The translations under genes and the position numbers were made by a program. A model generated the notes under the pieces. The model ran no database searches. It was not told the DNA's origin and saw only the letters and a program-made list of their open reading frames with translations. Shown in pieces: positions 7,624-16,553 of a stretch of 64,000 nucleotides of DNA. The stretch is from positions 1 through 64,000 of the forward strand of contig NZ_JBCMYF010000033.1 of the NCBI RefSeq assembly GCF_050483325.1, read 5' to 3'. Numbering within the stretch: position 1 is the first letter of the stretch; every line of letters starts with the position of its first letter. The stretch is from Bacillus_P idriensis_A. GTDB taxonomy: Bacteria; Bacillota; Bacilli; Bacillales; Bacillaceae.

Positions 7624-8646
7624 ATGGTAAAAGTATATTATAACGGTGATGTTAAAGAGGAAGTATTAGCAGGGAAAAAGGTTGCAGTAATCGGCTACGG
7701 ATCACAGGGCCACGCTCATGCACTGAACTTGAAGGACAGCGGAATTGATGTTGTTGTCGGCGTTCGCAAAGGAAATTCATTTAACAAGGCTGCCTCAGAC
7801 GGAGTAGAGGTTACAACGGTTAAAGAAGCAGCAGCTCAGGCAGATGTTGTGATGGTGCTCTTGCCGGATGAACAGCAGCAAAAAGTATATGAAGCAGAAA
7901 TCAAAGACCAGCTTCAGCCAGGAAATGCACTAGTATTTGCACACGGATTTAATGTACATTTCAACCAGATTGTTCCTCCTGAATTTGTAGACGTATTTTT
8001 AGTCGCTCCAAAAGGTCCTGGACATCTTGTCAGAAGAACATTTGAAGACGGTGCCGGTGTACCTGCATTGTTCGCAGTCTATCAGGATGTAACAGGCGAG
8101 GCGAAAGATCTTGCTTTAGCCTATGCTAAAGCGATCGGAGGAGCTCGTGCAGGAGTGCTTGAAACAACGTTTAAAGAAGAAACAGAAACAGACCTTTTCG
8201 GTGAGCAGGCGGTTTTATGCGGAGGGTTAACATCTCTCGTAAAAGCTGGATTTGAAACATTAGTAGAAGCGGGATACCAGCCGGAGCTTGCATACTTCGA
8301 GTGTCTGCACGAGCTGAAGCTGATTGTTGATCTTATGTATGAAGATGGAATGGCAGGAATGAGATATTCCATTTCAGACACAGCACAGTGGGGAGATTTC
8401 GTATCTGGACCTAGAGTTGTAGATGAAAGAGTAAAAGAATCGATGAAAGAAGTCTTGCATGATATCCAATCCGGTAAATTTGCAAAAGACTGGATCATCG
8501 AGAATCAGGTAAATCGCCCTCAATTCAATGCAATCAACAATCGTGAAAATGAACATCAAATTGAGGTAGTAGGGAGAAAGCTTCGTGAAATGATGCCATT
8601 TGTTAAGCCAAAACGGAAAGAAGTGGTCGCAAGTGCGAAAAATTAA
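7624..8646 (+). CDS. ilvC: Ketol-acid reductoisomerase (NADP+)
   Basis: Converts acetolactate or acetohydroxybutyrate to the dihydroxy acid by alkyl migration and NADPH reduction with magnesium. The N-terminal GYGSQGHAHALNL nucleotide-binding loop and the C-terminal knotted domain with ETFKEETETDLFGEQ metal-binding acids are present in 340 residues (short class I form). An ATG at 7618 is in frame, but the AAAGGAGAG site ends only one base before it; the ATG at 7624 has a 7-base spacing and gives the usual MVKVYYNGD start. Confidence 0.96.
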   Translation: MVKVYYNGDVKEEVLAGKKVAVIGYGSQGHAHALNLKDSGIDVVVGVRKGNSFNKAASDGVEVTTVKEAAAQADVVMVLLPDEQQQKVYEAEIKDQLQPGNALVFAHGFNVHFNQIVPPEFVDVFLVAPKGPGHLVRRTFEDGAGVPALFAVYQDVTGEAKDLALAYAKAIGGARAGVLETTFKEETETDLFGEQAVLCGGLTSLVKAGFETLVEAGYQPELAYFECLHELKLIVDLMYEDGMAGMRYSISDTAQWGDFVSGPRVVDERVKESMKEVLHDIQSGKFAKDWIIENQVNRPQFNAINNRENEHQIEVVGRKLREMMPFVKPKRKEVVASAKN

Positions 8647-10177
8647 CCTATTTGATACAACTCTTAGAGATGGAGAACAATCAGCCGGAGTCAATTTAAA
8701 TGCTAAAGAAAAACTGCAGATTGCCCTTCAGCTGGAACGTCTTGGTGTTGATATAATGGAGGCCGGGTTTCCGGCTTCCTCAAAAGGAGATTTTTTAGCT
8801 GTACAGGAGATCGCCAGAACAATTAAAAATGGTTCAGTTACAGGACTTGCAAGATCTGTGAAAACAGATATCGATGCAGCGTGGGATGCGCTGAAGGATG
8901 GTGCAAACCCGAGACTGCACGTATTCCTTGCTACTTCTCCCATTCATATGCACTATAAATTAAAGCAATCTCCTGAGCAGGTCATTGAAACAGCCGTTGA
9001 ATCAGTCAAGTATGCATCGAAATACTTTCCGCTTATCCAATGGTCAGCCGAAGATGCCTGCAGAAGCGAACTCCCGTTTTTGGCGAAAATCGTTGAACAA
9101 GTAATTGCAGCGGGGGCAAACGTAATTAATATCCCGGATACAGTGGGATACATTAACCCGAAAGAATACGGTGAGATTTTTCAATATTTGAAATCAAATG
9201 TCAGAGGCATTGATAACGTCATCTTATCTGCCCATTGCCACGATGATCTTGGGATGGCCGTTGCGAATTCTCTTGCAGCCATCGAAAACGGAGCCGGGCA
9301 AATTGAAGGTACGATTAATGGAATAGGCGAGCGTGCTGGAAATGCCTCACTTGAGGAAATCGGCGTAGCTCTTCACATTCGCTCAGATTATTTTGGCGCA
9401 AAAACCAATATGAAACTGGATGAAATTAAGAAAACAAGCGATCTAGTAAGCAAGCTGACTGGAATGATGATTCCTCCTAACAAAGCAGTTGTCGGGAAAA
9501 ATGCGTTTGCCCATGAATCAGGCATTCATCAGGATGGAGTACTGAAGGAAAAAACAACGTACGAAATCATCTCGCCTGAGCTAGTTGGAGTCGGCTCAAA
9601 TTCAATGGTGCTTGGAAAACATTCAGGCCGCCACGCTTTCAAAAGCAAGCTTGCAGAGCTTGGCTTCAGTGTAACGGAAGAAGAATCTCATAAAATCTTT
9701 AATACGTTCAAAACACTGTCTGAGAAAAAGAAGGAATTCACAGACGAAGATATTGCCGCTCTTGTAATAGAAGAAAAAGTAGAAAGAAGCGAGGATATGT
9801 TTGAACTTGTATCTCTGCAGGTTCAGTACGGAACATCCCAGGTGCCGACTGCTACAGTTACTCTTAAAAACCAGAAGCAGCAGTTAGTGCAGGAAGCAGC
9901 CACTGGCGGAGGAAGCGTAGAAGCCATCTACAATACGCTTGAGCGGTGCACAGGTTTTTCTATTAAGCTGCAGGACTACCGGATTCAATCAAACAGCAGC
10001 GGCCGGGATGCCTTTGCTCAAGTCTTTGTAAGAGTCATGGTCGGAGGCGTTGAATCAAGCGGCAGAGGAATGGCGCAGGATGTTCTTGAAGCCTCTGCGA
10101 AAGCCTATCTGAATGCTGTAAATCGAATTCTTATATTAAATGCTCAGGCCGAGGAAAGTTTAAAAGCTACTGTTTAA
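8633..10177 (+). CDS. leuA: 2-isopropylmalate synthase
   Basis: Condenses acetyl-CoA with 2-ketoisovalerate, the first leucine-specific step, and is feedback inhibited by leucine. The 514 residues show DTTLRDGEQ at the N-terminus, the metal-binding HCHDD motif, and a C-terminal LeuA regulatory domain (about 390-514). The reading frame is open upstream, but the conserved N-terminus begins at the GTG at 8633, which lies inside the last codons of ilvC (14-base overlap), with GGAAAG upstream. Translation is therefore probably coupled to ilvC. Confidence 0.95.
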   Translation: MRKINLFDTTLRDGEQSAGVNLNAKEKLQIALQLERLGVDIMEAGFPASSKGDFLAVQEIARTIKNGSVTGLARSVKTDIDAAWDALKDGANPRLHVFLATSPIHMHYKLKQSPEQVIETAVESVKYASKYFPLIQWSAEDACRSELPFLAKIVEQVIAAGANVINIPDTVGYINPKEYGEIFQYLKSNVRGIDNVILSAHCHDDLGMAVANSLAAIENGAGQIEGTINGIGERAGNASLEEIGVALHIRSDYFGAKTNMKLDEIKKTSDLVSKLTGMMIPPNKAVVGKNAFAHESGIHQDGVLKEKTTYEIISPELVGVGSNSMVLGKHSGRHAFKSKLAELGFSVTEEESHKIFNTFKTLSEKKKEFTDEDIAALVIEEKVERSEDMFELVSLQVQYGTSQVPTATVTLKNQKQQLVQEAATGGGSVEAIYNTLERCTGFSIKLQDYRIQSNSSGRDAFAQVFVRVMVGGVESSGRGMAQDVLEASAKAYLNAVNRILILNAQAEESLKATV

Positions 10178-10204
10178 TAAAAATCATGAAGGAGGCAGAG
10201 TTAA

Positions 10205-11317
10205 ATGGAGAAGAAAATTGCATTATTGCCGGGTGACGGTATTGGAAAAGAAGTTATGGATGGTGCTGTGGAAATTCTAAAAGCAATTGAAGAACATTAC
10301 TATCATCGTTTTCATTTTCAATATGGAGTGATTGGAGGAGCGGCGATCGATGAAATGAATTCTCCGCTTCCGCAGGAAACACTGCAAATATGCAGAGAAT
10401 CTGATGCAGTTCTGCTTGGTTCAGTAGGAGGGCCGAAATGGGATAAGAACCCATCTCATTTAAGACCTGAAAAAGGCCTGCTTGCTCTTCGGAAGGAACT
10501 GGATTTGTACGCAAATCTCCGGCCTGTTGAAACGGTTGAAAGCCTGCTCGATTCTTCTCCGCTTAAGCGGGAGTATGTGGAAGGCGTCGACTTCATGATT
10601 GTAAGAGAATTAACAGGCGGGCTTTATTTCGGAAAGCCGAGTGAACGAAATGTAAAAAATGGGGAACATACAGTAGTCGATACGCTGTTTTATAAGCGGG
10701 ATGAAATGGTGCGCATTATTGAAAGAGCGTTTCAGCTGGCACAGGACAGAAAAAAGAAAGTGACGTCTGTCGATAAAGCGAATGTTTTAGAATCAAGCCG
10801 AATGTGGAGAGAAGTCGCTGAAGAAGTTGCAATGAAATTCCCTGATGTGGAACTTCAGCATATGCTGGTTGATCATGCTGCGATGGCACTTATTCATAAT
10901 CCTAAACAATTTGATGTGATTGTTACTGAAAATATGTTTGGCGACATTTTAAGCGACGAGGCTTCTATGCTCACAGGATCTCTTGGAATGCTGCCGTCAG
11001 CAAGCTTGAGTGCAACAGGACTGCATCTTTATGAGCCTGTTCATGGCTCTGCTCCTGATATTGCGGGAGAAGATAAAGCGAACCCTGTCGCCATGATTTT
11101 ATCAACAGCTATGATGCTGAGACACTCCTTTAAAATGGAGGAAGAGGCCGAAGCAATCGAAAATGCGGTTAAACATGTACTCGATTCAGGCAAAAGAACA
11201 GCTGATTTATCAAGAAAGGGAGAAACACCCCTTTCTACCTCAAAGCTTGTTGAAGAAATCAAAGCAGCTCTTGCAGATGATCATACCATTTTTAACATTA
11301 TGGAAGCTTACGCATAA
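10205..11317 (+). CDS. leuB: 3-isopropylmalate dehydrogenase
   Basis: Oxidises and decarboxylates 3-isopropylmalate with NAD+ to give 4-methyl-2-oxopentanoate, the substrate for IlvE. The 370 residues include LLPGDGIG, the substrate-binding ELTGGLYFG motif and the NMFGDILSDE metal-site motif. A GGAGG site precedes the ATG. It is the last gene of the tight ilvB-leuB block; leuC follows after a 189-base gap. Confidence 0.96.
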   Translation: MEKKIALLPGDGIGKEVMDGAVEILKAIEEHYYHRFHFQYGVIGGAAIDEMNSPLPQETLQICRESDAVLLGSVGGPKWDKNPSHLRPEKGLLALRKELDLYANLRPVETVESLLDSSPLKREYVEGVDFMIVRELTGGLYFGKPSERNVKNGEHTVVDTLFYKRDEMVRIIERAFQLAQDRKKKVTSVDKANVLESSRMWREVAEEVAMKFPDVELQHMLVDHAAMALIHNPKQFDVIVTENMFGDILSDEASMLTGSLGMLPSASLSATGLHLYEPVHGSAPDIAGEDKANPVAMILSTAMMLRHSFKMEEEAEAIENAVKHVLDSGKRTADLSRKGETPLSTSKLVEEIKAALADDHTIFNIMEAYA

Positions 11318-11324
11318 ACCTTTC

Positions 11325-11351
11325 GGCGCTTTTCATTAGATGAAGAGCGCC
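11325..11351 (+). other. Intercistronic hairpin between leuB and leuC
   Basis: GGCGCTTTTC (11325-11334) pairs with GAAGAGCGCC (11342-11351), 10 bp with one G-U, around a 7-base loop. No T run follows, so it is not a clear terminator. It may be an RNA stability or processing element; ilv-leu messages in B. subtilis are known to be processed between genes. The remainder of the gap to leuC shows no gene. Confidence 0.5.
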
Positions 11352-11506
11352 AATCTATTAAATAGGCTCTTTTCGTAAGCTTTGTTGCTTTTAGATTATA
11401 TGTTTATATCCTTATGTGGATTGCAGCGGAAGGAACGGAAAACATATTTAATCGAAAATAACAATCTATGCGAAAACAGCCTTTAAATATTAAAGGGGGT
11501 ATTTGT

Positions 11507-12946
11507 TTGAAAGCCAGAACAATAGTAGAAAAAATATGGGATGATCATGTTGTCTACCGGAAAAATGATCAGCCTGATCTTCTTTATATAGATCTTCATC
11601 TGATTCATGAGGTCACTTCCCCGCAGGCGTTTGAAGGTTTAAGGCAGAACGGGAGAAAGGTAAGAAAGCCCGGGAATACGTTTGCCACAATGGATCATAA
11701 CATTCCAACAGTTAACCGGTTTGAGATTAAAGATGAAGTGGCAAAACTCCAGGTAAATGCACTTGAGGCCAATTGCCGCGAATTTGGAATCAGGCTTGCT
11801 GACCTTAATAGTACAGATCAGGGAATTGTCCATGTAATCGGACCTGAGCTTGGACTTACACTGCCTGGAAAAACAATTGTCTGCGGAGACAGTCATACTT
11901 CTACACATGGTGCCTTTGGGGCATTGGCATTTGGAATCGGAACAAGCGAAGTGGAACATGTGCTCGCAACTCAAACGCTTTGGCAGCAGAAACCAAAAAC
12001 ATTAAACATCCATATAAATGGCCCGTTGAATAAAGGGGTAACAGCAAAAGATGTCATTTTATATATTATCGGGACATTCGGGGTCCGCTTTGGTACAGGG
12101 TATGTCATTGAATTTACCGGAGAAGCGATTGAGAATATGTCAATGGACGAACGGATGACCGTCTGCAACATGTCAATTGAAGCTGGTGCTCGTGCAGGGC
12201 TCATGGCTCCTGATGAAACCACATTTGAATACATTAAAGGACGTCCTTATGCTCCAAAGGGAGAAGAATTAGAGGAAGCCATTGCCTATTGGAAAAACCT
12301 CAAGAGCGATCCAGGGGCTGAATATGACGATAAAATCAGCATTGACGCTGCCGATATTTCTCCAATGGTTACTTGGGGAACGAATCCGGGCATGGCTGTA
12401 GCGGTGGATCAAAAAGTGCCGAACACGGGCATGTTCAATAAACAGGAAGAGAAGCAGGAAGCGGAGAGAGCTTATTTCTATATGGGTCTTGAACCGGATA
12501 CAAGGGTGCAGGATATTGAAATTGATTATGTGTTTATCGGATCCTGTACAAATTCCAGAATAACAGACCTTCGTCAGGCTGCTGATATAATTAATGATAG
12601 AAAAGTAAATCCATCTGTAAGAGCAATCGTCGTTCCCGGCTCCCAAAAAGTGAAGCTTCAGGCAGAAGAAGAAGGGCTGCATCAGATTTTTATTAATGCA
12701 GGATTTGAATGGCGTGAATCAGGCTGCAGCATGTGTCTAAGCATGAATGATGATATTGTGCCTGAAGGAAAGCGCTGCGCTTCAACGTCAAACCGGAACT
12801 TCGAAGGAAGACAGGGAAAAGGTGCCAGAACGCATCTTGTCAGTCCGGCCATGGCTGCAGCAGCAGCTGTTTACGGCAGATTTGTTGATGTCAGAGAACT
12901 AACAGGAGGGATTGCAAGTGGAAGCATTTCAAGTGCACAAAGGTAA
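11507..12946 (+). CDS. leuC: 3-isopropylmalate dehydratase, large subunit
   Basis: With LeuD it isomerises 2- to 3-isopropylmalate through a [4Fe-4S] cluster. Cluster cysteines are visible in GSCTNSR and SGCSMCLSMN, and the aconitase motif GDSHTSTHGAFG is intact. The start is a TTG at 11507, seven bases after AAAGGGGG; this gives 479 residues and the family N-terminus (ARTIVEKIWDDHV). The in-frame ATG at 11468 would add 13 unconserved residues. Its end overlaps leuD by 29 bases. Confidence 0.95.
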   Translation: MKARTIVEKIWDDHVVYRKNDQPDLLYIDLHLIHEVTSPQAFEGLRQNGRKVRKPGNTFATMDHNIPTVNRFEIKDEVAKLQVNALEANCREFGIRLADLNSTDQGIVHVIGPELGLTLPGKTIVCGDSHTSTHGAFGALAFGIGTSEVEHVLATQTLWQQKPKTLNIHINGPLNKGVTAKDVILYIIGTFGVRFGTGYVIEFTGEAIENMSMDERMTVCNMSIEAGARAGLMAPDETTFEYIKGRPYAPKGEELEEAIAYWKNLKSDPGAEYDDKISIDAADISPMVTWGTNPGMAVAVDQKVPNTGMFNKQEEKQEAERAYFYMGLEPDTRVQDIEIDYVFIGSCTNSRITDLRQAADIINDRKVNPSVRAIVVPGSQKVKLQAEEEGLHQIFINAGFEWRESGCSMCLSMNDDIVPEGKRCASTSNRNFEGRQGKGARTHLVSPAMAAAAAVYGRFVDVRELTGGIASGSISSAQR

Positions 12947-13514
12947 ACTGGCTGTATTAAACCGGTCGAATGTTGATACAGATCAGATTATTCCGAAGCA
13001 GTTTTTAAAAAGGATTGAACGGACCGGATATGGCAGATTTGCTTTCTTTGACTGGAGATATTTAAATGACGGAACAGATAATCCAAAATTTGAGCTGAAT
13101 AAGCCTGAAGCAGCAGGAGCAAGCATCTTAGTGGCTGGAGAGAATTTCGGCTGCGGATCTTCACGGGAGCATGCGCCTTGGGCATTAGGGGATTATGGGT
13201 TCAAAGTTATCATCGCCCCGTCTTTTGCAGATATATTTCATCAAAATTGCCTGAAAAATGGACTTCTTCCTATTAGAATAGAAGAAAGTTTTCATCAGCA
13301 ATTCATTCAGCTGGCCTCAAACCCTCATTTTGAGTGCACGATTGACCTTGAAAAACAAGAAATCCGCGACGAGGAAATGGTCCTTTATTCGTTCACGGTC
13401 GATCCATATTGGAAAGATATGCTGCTGAACGGACATGACGAAATTTCACTTACTTTCATGTATGAAGAACAGATTGCTGAATATGAAAAAGCAAGAAGAG
13501 TCTGGATGTCGTAA
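12918..13514 (+). CDS. leuD: 3-isopropylmalate dehydratase, small subunit
   Basis: The swivel-domain subunit of isopropylmalate isomerase. NVDTDQIIPKQFLKR and GENFGCGSSREHAPWAL are hallmark motifs in the 198 residues. The GTG at 12918 is chosen because the ACAGGAGGG site lies 8 bases before it; a TTG at 12912 is too close. It begins inside leuC in another frame, so synthesis of the two subunits is probably coupled. Last gene of the ilv-leu unit. Confidence 0.95.
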   Translation: MEAFQVHKGKLAVLNRSNVDTDQIIPKQFLKRIERTGYGRFAFFDWRYLNDGTDNPKFELNKPEAAGASILVAGENFGCGSSREHAPWALGDYGFKVIIAPSFADIFHQNCLKNGLLPIRIEESFHQQFIQLASNPHFECTIDLEKQEIRDEEMVLYSFTVDPYWKDMLLNGHDEISLTFMYEEQIAEYEKARRVWMS

Positions 13515-13538
13515 TTCCGGGCTCTTCTTTCCTTGTTT
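13493..13538 (+). terminator. Terminator of the ilv-leu operon
   Basis: AAGAAGAGTC (13493-13502) in the last leuD codons pairs with GGCTCTTCTT (13520-13529), with one G-U, and a T-rich tail follows. Confidence 0.65.
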
Positions 13539-13595
13539 TCTAAAGCGTCCATTGGTACACTTGTAGGCAAATAGCAAGCCGGAGTTGATCCTACA

Positions 13596-14606
13596 ATGAT
13601 GGATGGAAAAAAACAGAGAAAAGTCATTCCCTTTCCTAACTTAAGTGAGCGTTTAGTTGATAAAGGATTGGAAGCTCTGAAAAATAAACAATTTAAAGAA
13701 GCACTCACTCTCTTTTATGAGGTGCAGGAACTTGGAGAGGAACGGGCTGAAATTCATCTCGGAATCGCATTATGCCTGATGGAGCTTGGAGAGCTTGAAG
13801 AAGCAAAGACAGTCTGCCGTAAAATGCTCCATGAAGACATAGGGGACTATTTTACTGTGCTGCAGGTTTATTTAACGGTTCTTATTCAGCTTAGACAATA
13901 CAGTGAAGTGCAGCAGACGATCGAGGCTGTGCTGCAGGAAAATCAGCTGCCTCACGATCAGGCCGAGCACTTTTATAAGCTTCTCGATTTCAGCCGTAAA
14001 ATGACCGAGGACGAAGATTTTCCGATTGATGTGGAAGAGGAAGATGAAAGCTATACAGAACCGGGAAATTTGCTTGATACGATTAATCAGCAGGTAGCCT
14101 ATGTCCAATCCTTAAAAGACCGGAATGTATCAAGGCACATGCTGCAGCTTCAATCAATTTTAAAAGATGGAGGCAGCCATCCTGTTGTTCAATCGATGAT
14201 TCTTCATTTGCTTATGGAAAATGAGGTAGCAAAAGAAGTGAAAATTTCTAAGTTCGGCAAAACGATTTCGCTGATTCCCGCAGAGCTTGAAGACTCATCT
14301 GAGCTACCTTTTACCAAGAAAGTCCTGAATGTCCTGGATGATATTCTTGGTCAGGAGAACCCTGCGCTGTTTGAAGCAGTAAAAGAAGTATGGATTCGCC
14401 ATTTGTATGTGTTGTTTCCATTTTTGCCGGAACCGGCCGAAGCAAGGCTGTGGGCAGCTGCCCTTCATTATGCAGGCTATGAAATGCATGGAATAGCCGC
14501 ACCGGCAGAAGAGGTCAGCTATACATATGAAGTAAAAGAAAATACACTGATTGAAGCTGCAAGAAAAATATATGAAATAGAAGAAATTTCTTATTTGCAA
14601 ATCTAA
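13596..14606 (+). CDS. ysoA: Tetratricopeptide repeat protein (YsoA-like)
   Basis: A 336-residue protein between leuD and tig, the same place as ysoA of B. subtilis (about 340 residues). Residues 15-110 hold two to three TPR-like helix pairs (GLEALKNKQFKEALTLF, IHLGIALCLMELGELEEA). The rest is mostly helical, with an acidic stretch near 140-155. There is no signal peptide or membrane segment, so it is expected in the cytosol. TPR proteins act as protein-binding scaffolds; its partner is unknown. A GGAG site lies about 11 bases before the ATG. Confidence 0.85.
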   Translation: MMDGKKQRKVIPFPNLSERLVDKGLEALKNKQFKEALTLFYEVQELGEERAEIHLGIALCLMELGELEEAKTVCRKMLHEDIGDYFTVLQVYLTVLIQLRQYSEVQQTIEAVLQENQLPHDQAEHFYKLLDFSRKMTEDEDFPIDVEEEDESYTEPGNLLDTINQQVAYVQSLKDRNVSRHMLQLQSILKDGGSHPVVQSMILHLLMENEVAKEVKISKFGKTISLIPAELEDSSELPFTKKVLNVLDDILGQENPALFEAVKEVWIRHLYVLFPFLPEPAEARLWAAALHYAGYEMHGIAAPAEEVSYTYEVKENTLIEAARKIYEIEEISYLQI

Positions 14607-14615
14607 CGTAAATGT

Positions 14616-14643
14616 TGAAAGGAATTTTTTCTATGTTATAATA
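14616..14643 (+). promoter_or_regulatory. SigA promoter of tig
   Basis: TTGAAA (14616-14621) and TATAAT (14638-14643) are 16 bases apart. It implies a leader of about 200 bases before the tig ATG. That leader shows only short complementarities (for example AAGGG/CCCTT near 14680) and no recognised riboswitch. Confidence 0.85.
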
Positions 14644-14848
14644 AAATGGTTGTAAAATGATGATCAGCCGTACCAAAGGGAATGTACCCTTATGCGCGCA
14701 GACATCATACACTACACTGGCCGATTTAGTAAATCATCTACATAGGGGTATAACAAAGGAAGCACTTGTTTAAAATGGACAAGGCATACTTTGCCAAACC
14801 TAACCTAGATTATGTCACTATTTCAATAGATTTTTTGGAGGGAAACAT

Positions 14849-16135
14849 ATGTCTGCAAAATGGGAAAAGTTAGAGGGTAACCAAGGCGTTCTGACAGTAG
14901 AAGTTGATGCGGAAACGTTCAGCAAAGCCCTTGATGAAGCATTTAAAAAAGTATCAAAGCAAGTAAATATTCCGGGATTCCGCAAAGGTAAAGTACCGCG
15001 CGGCATGTTCGAACAGCGTTTTGGCGTAGAGTCACTTTATCAAGATGCTTTGGATATCATTCTTCCAGAAGTATATCCACAAGCAGTTGAAGAAGCTGGC
15101 ATCGAACCAATCGACCGCCCTGAAATTGATGTTGAACAAATCGAAAAAGGCAAAAACTTAATTTTCACTGCTAAAGTTGTTGTAAAACCAGAAGTGAAAT
15201 TAGGCGAATACAAAGGCCTTGAAGCAGAAAAATTGAATGCAGAAGTATCTGAAGAAGATGTTGATGCTGAACTTAAAACATTGCAGGAGCGTCATGCTGA
15301 ACTAGTTGTAAAAGAAGGCGGCGCTGTTGAAAATGGCGATACAGTCGTAATCGATTTCGAAGGATTCGAAGGCGGCGAAGCATTTGAAGGCGGAACAGCT
15401 GAGAACTATACGCTTGAAATCGGATCTGGCTCTTTCATCCCTGGCTTTGAAGAGCAGCTTGTAGGCCTTGAGGCAGGCGGAGAAAAAGAAGTTGAAGTAA
15501 CATTCCCTGAAGAGTACCACGCTGAAAACCTTGCTGGTAAGCCGGCAACTTTCAAAGTGAAGCTTCATGAAATCAAAGCAAAAGAACTTCCTGCTTTAGA
15601 TGATGAATTTGCTAAAGACGTAGATGAAGAAGTGGAAAGCCTTGAAGCTTTAAAAGCTAAAACAAGAACCCGCCTAGAAGAAACTAGAAAAGCTGAAGCG
15701 GAAAACACACTTCGTGACTCACTTGTAGACAAAGCTTCTGACAATGCAGAAGTTGACATTCCTCAAGTATTGATCGAAAACGAAGTAAGCCGCATGATGC
15801 AGGAGTTCGAACAGCGTCTTCAAGCACAAGGCATGAACCTTGAGTTATACTTCCAATTCTCAGGTCAAGATGAAGATGCTTTAAAAGAGCAAATGAAAGA
15901 AGATGCTTCTAAACGCGTGAAGTACAACTTGACTCTTGAAGCAATCGCTAAAGCAGAAAACATCGAAGCTACAGACGAAGAAGTAGATGCTGAGATTGCT
16001 AAAATGGCTGAAATGTACAACATGCCTGTTGAGAACATCAAGCAAGCTCTGGGATCTTTAGAAGGACTAAAAGAAGATCTTAAAGTACGTAAAGCGATCG
16101 ACTTCCTTGTTGAAAACAGCAAAGAAATTGCATAA
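14849..16135 (+). CDS. tig: Trigger factor (ribosome-associated chaperone and prolyl isomerase)
   Basis: Trigger factor binds the ribosome exit site and helps nascent chains fold. The ribosome-binding signature GFRKGKVPR is near residue 45, an FKBP-type prolyl isomerase domain spans about 160-250 (GDTVVIDFEGF, IPGFEEQL), and the helical chaperone arms fill the rest. The 428-residue length is normal. TTGGAGGGA precedes the ATG. Single gene between its own promoter and terminator. Confidence 0.97.
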   Translation: MSAKWEKLEGNQGVLTVEVDAETFSKALDEAFKKVSKQVNIPGFRKGKVPRGMFEQRFGVESLYQDALDIILPEVYPQAVEEAGIEPIDRPEIDVEQIEKGKNLIFTAKVVVKPEVKLGEYKGLEAEKLNAEVSEEDVDAELKTLQERHAELVVKEGGAVENGDTVVIDFEGFEGGEAFEGGTAENYTLEIGSGSFIPGFEEQLVGLEAGGEKEVEVTFPEEYHAENLAGKPATFKVKLHEIKAKELPALDDEFAKDVDEEVESLEALKAKTRTRLEETRKAEAENTLRDSLVDKASDNAEVDIPQVLIENEVSRMMQEFEQRLQAQGMNLELYFQFSGQDEDALKEQMKEDASKRVKYNLTLEAIAKAENIEATDEEVDAEIAKMAEMYNMPVENIKQALGSLEGLKEDLKVRKAIDFLVENSKEIA

Positions 16136-16147
16136 TAAATTATAAAG

Positions 16148-16182
16148 AAACAAGGCGCGAGATGATTCGTGCCTTGTTTTGC
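16148..16182 (+). terminator. Terminator of tig
   Basis: AAACAAGGCGCGA (16148-16160) pairs with TTCGTGCCTTGTTT (16166-16179), a stem of about 12 bp, followed by T residues. Confidence 0.85.
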
Positions 16183-16553
16183 AAAATAGATTTATTTTTA
16201 ATCGCATTGGGTACTATATAATTACCGGATGCTACATACATATGATAAGAAAAAGATTCATTCAGAGAGCAAGGATTTTAAATCCAGAGAGCGAATTATA
16301 TATACAAACACTCTAATCTGCTCAGGCAGAGTGGTTTTATTTCCTGTACTCTACATACTTATGGTACAATGCAATACATACCAATTTTTCAGACTTTAAC
16401 CGCTTCGGACCAGCGGTCAAGGTAAGTTGCGTGATATTCATTCCCATTACCTTTATACTTAGGAATAAGAAAGATAATCCATCCAGAGCAGCTTCTCCTA
16501 TAGATGAAGATGTATGGGTACTTTGATGATACAAAGATATAAGGGGTGAAAAC
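16183..16553 (+). other. Gene-free stretch before clpX
   Basis: These 371 bases hold no credible gene. TATATAAT near 16215 and TACAAT near 16365 look like -10 boxes, but neither has a clear -35 partner. ACCGCT/AGCGGT forms a short hairpin near 16400-16420. No CtsR-type direct repeat was found. Confidence 0.5.
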
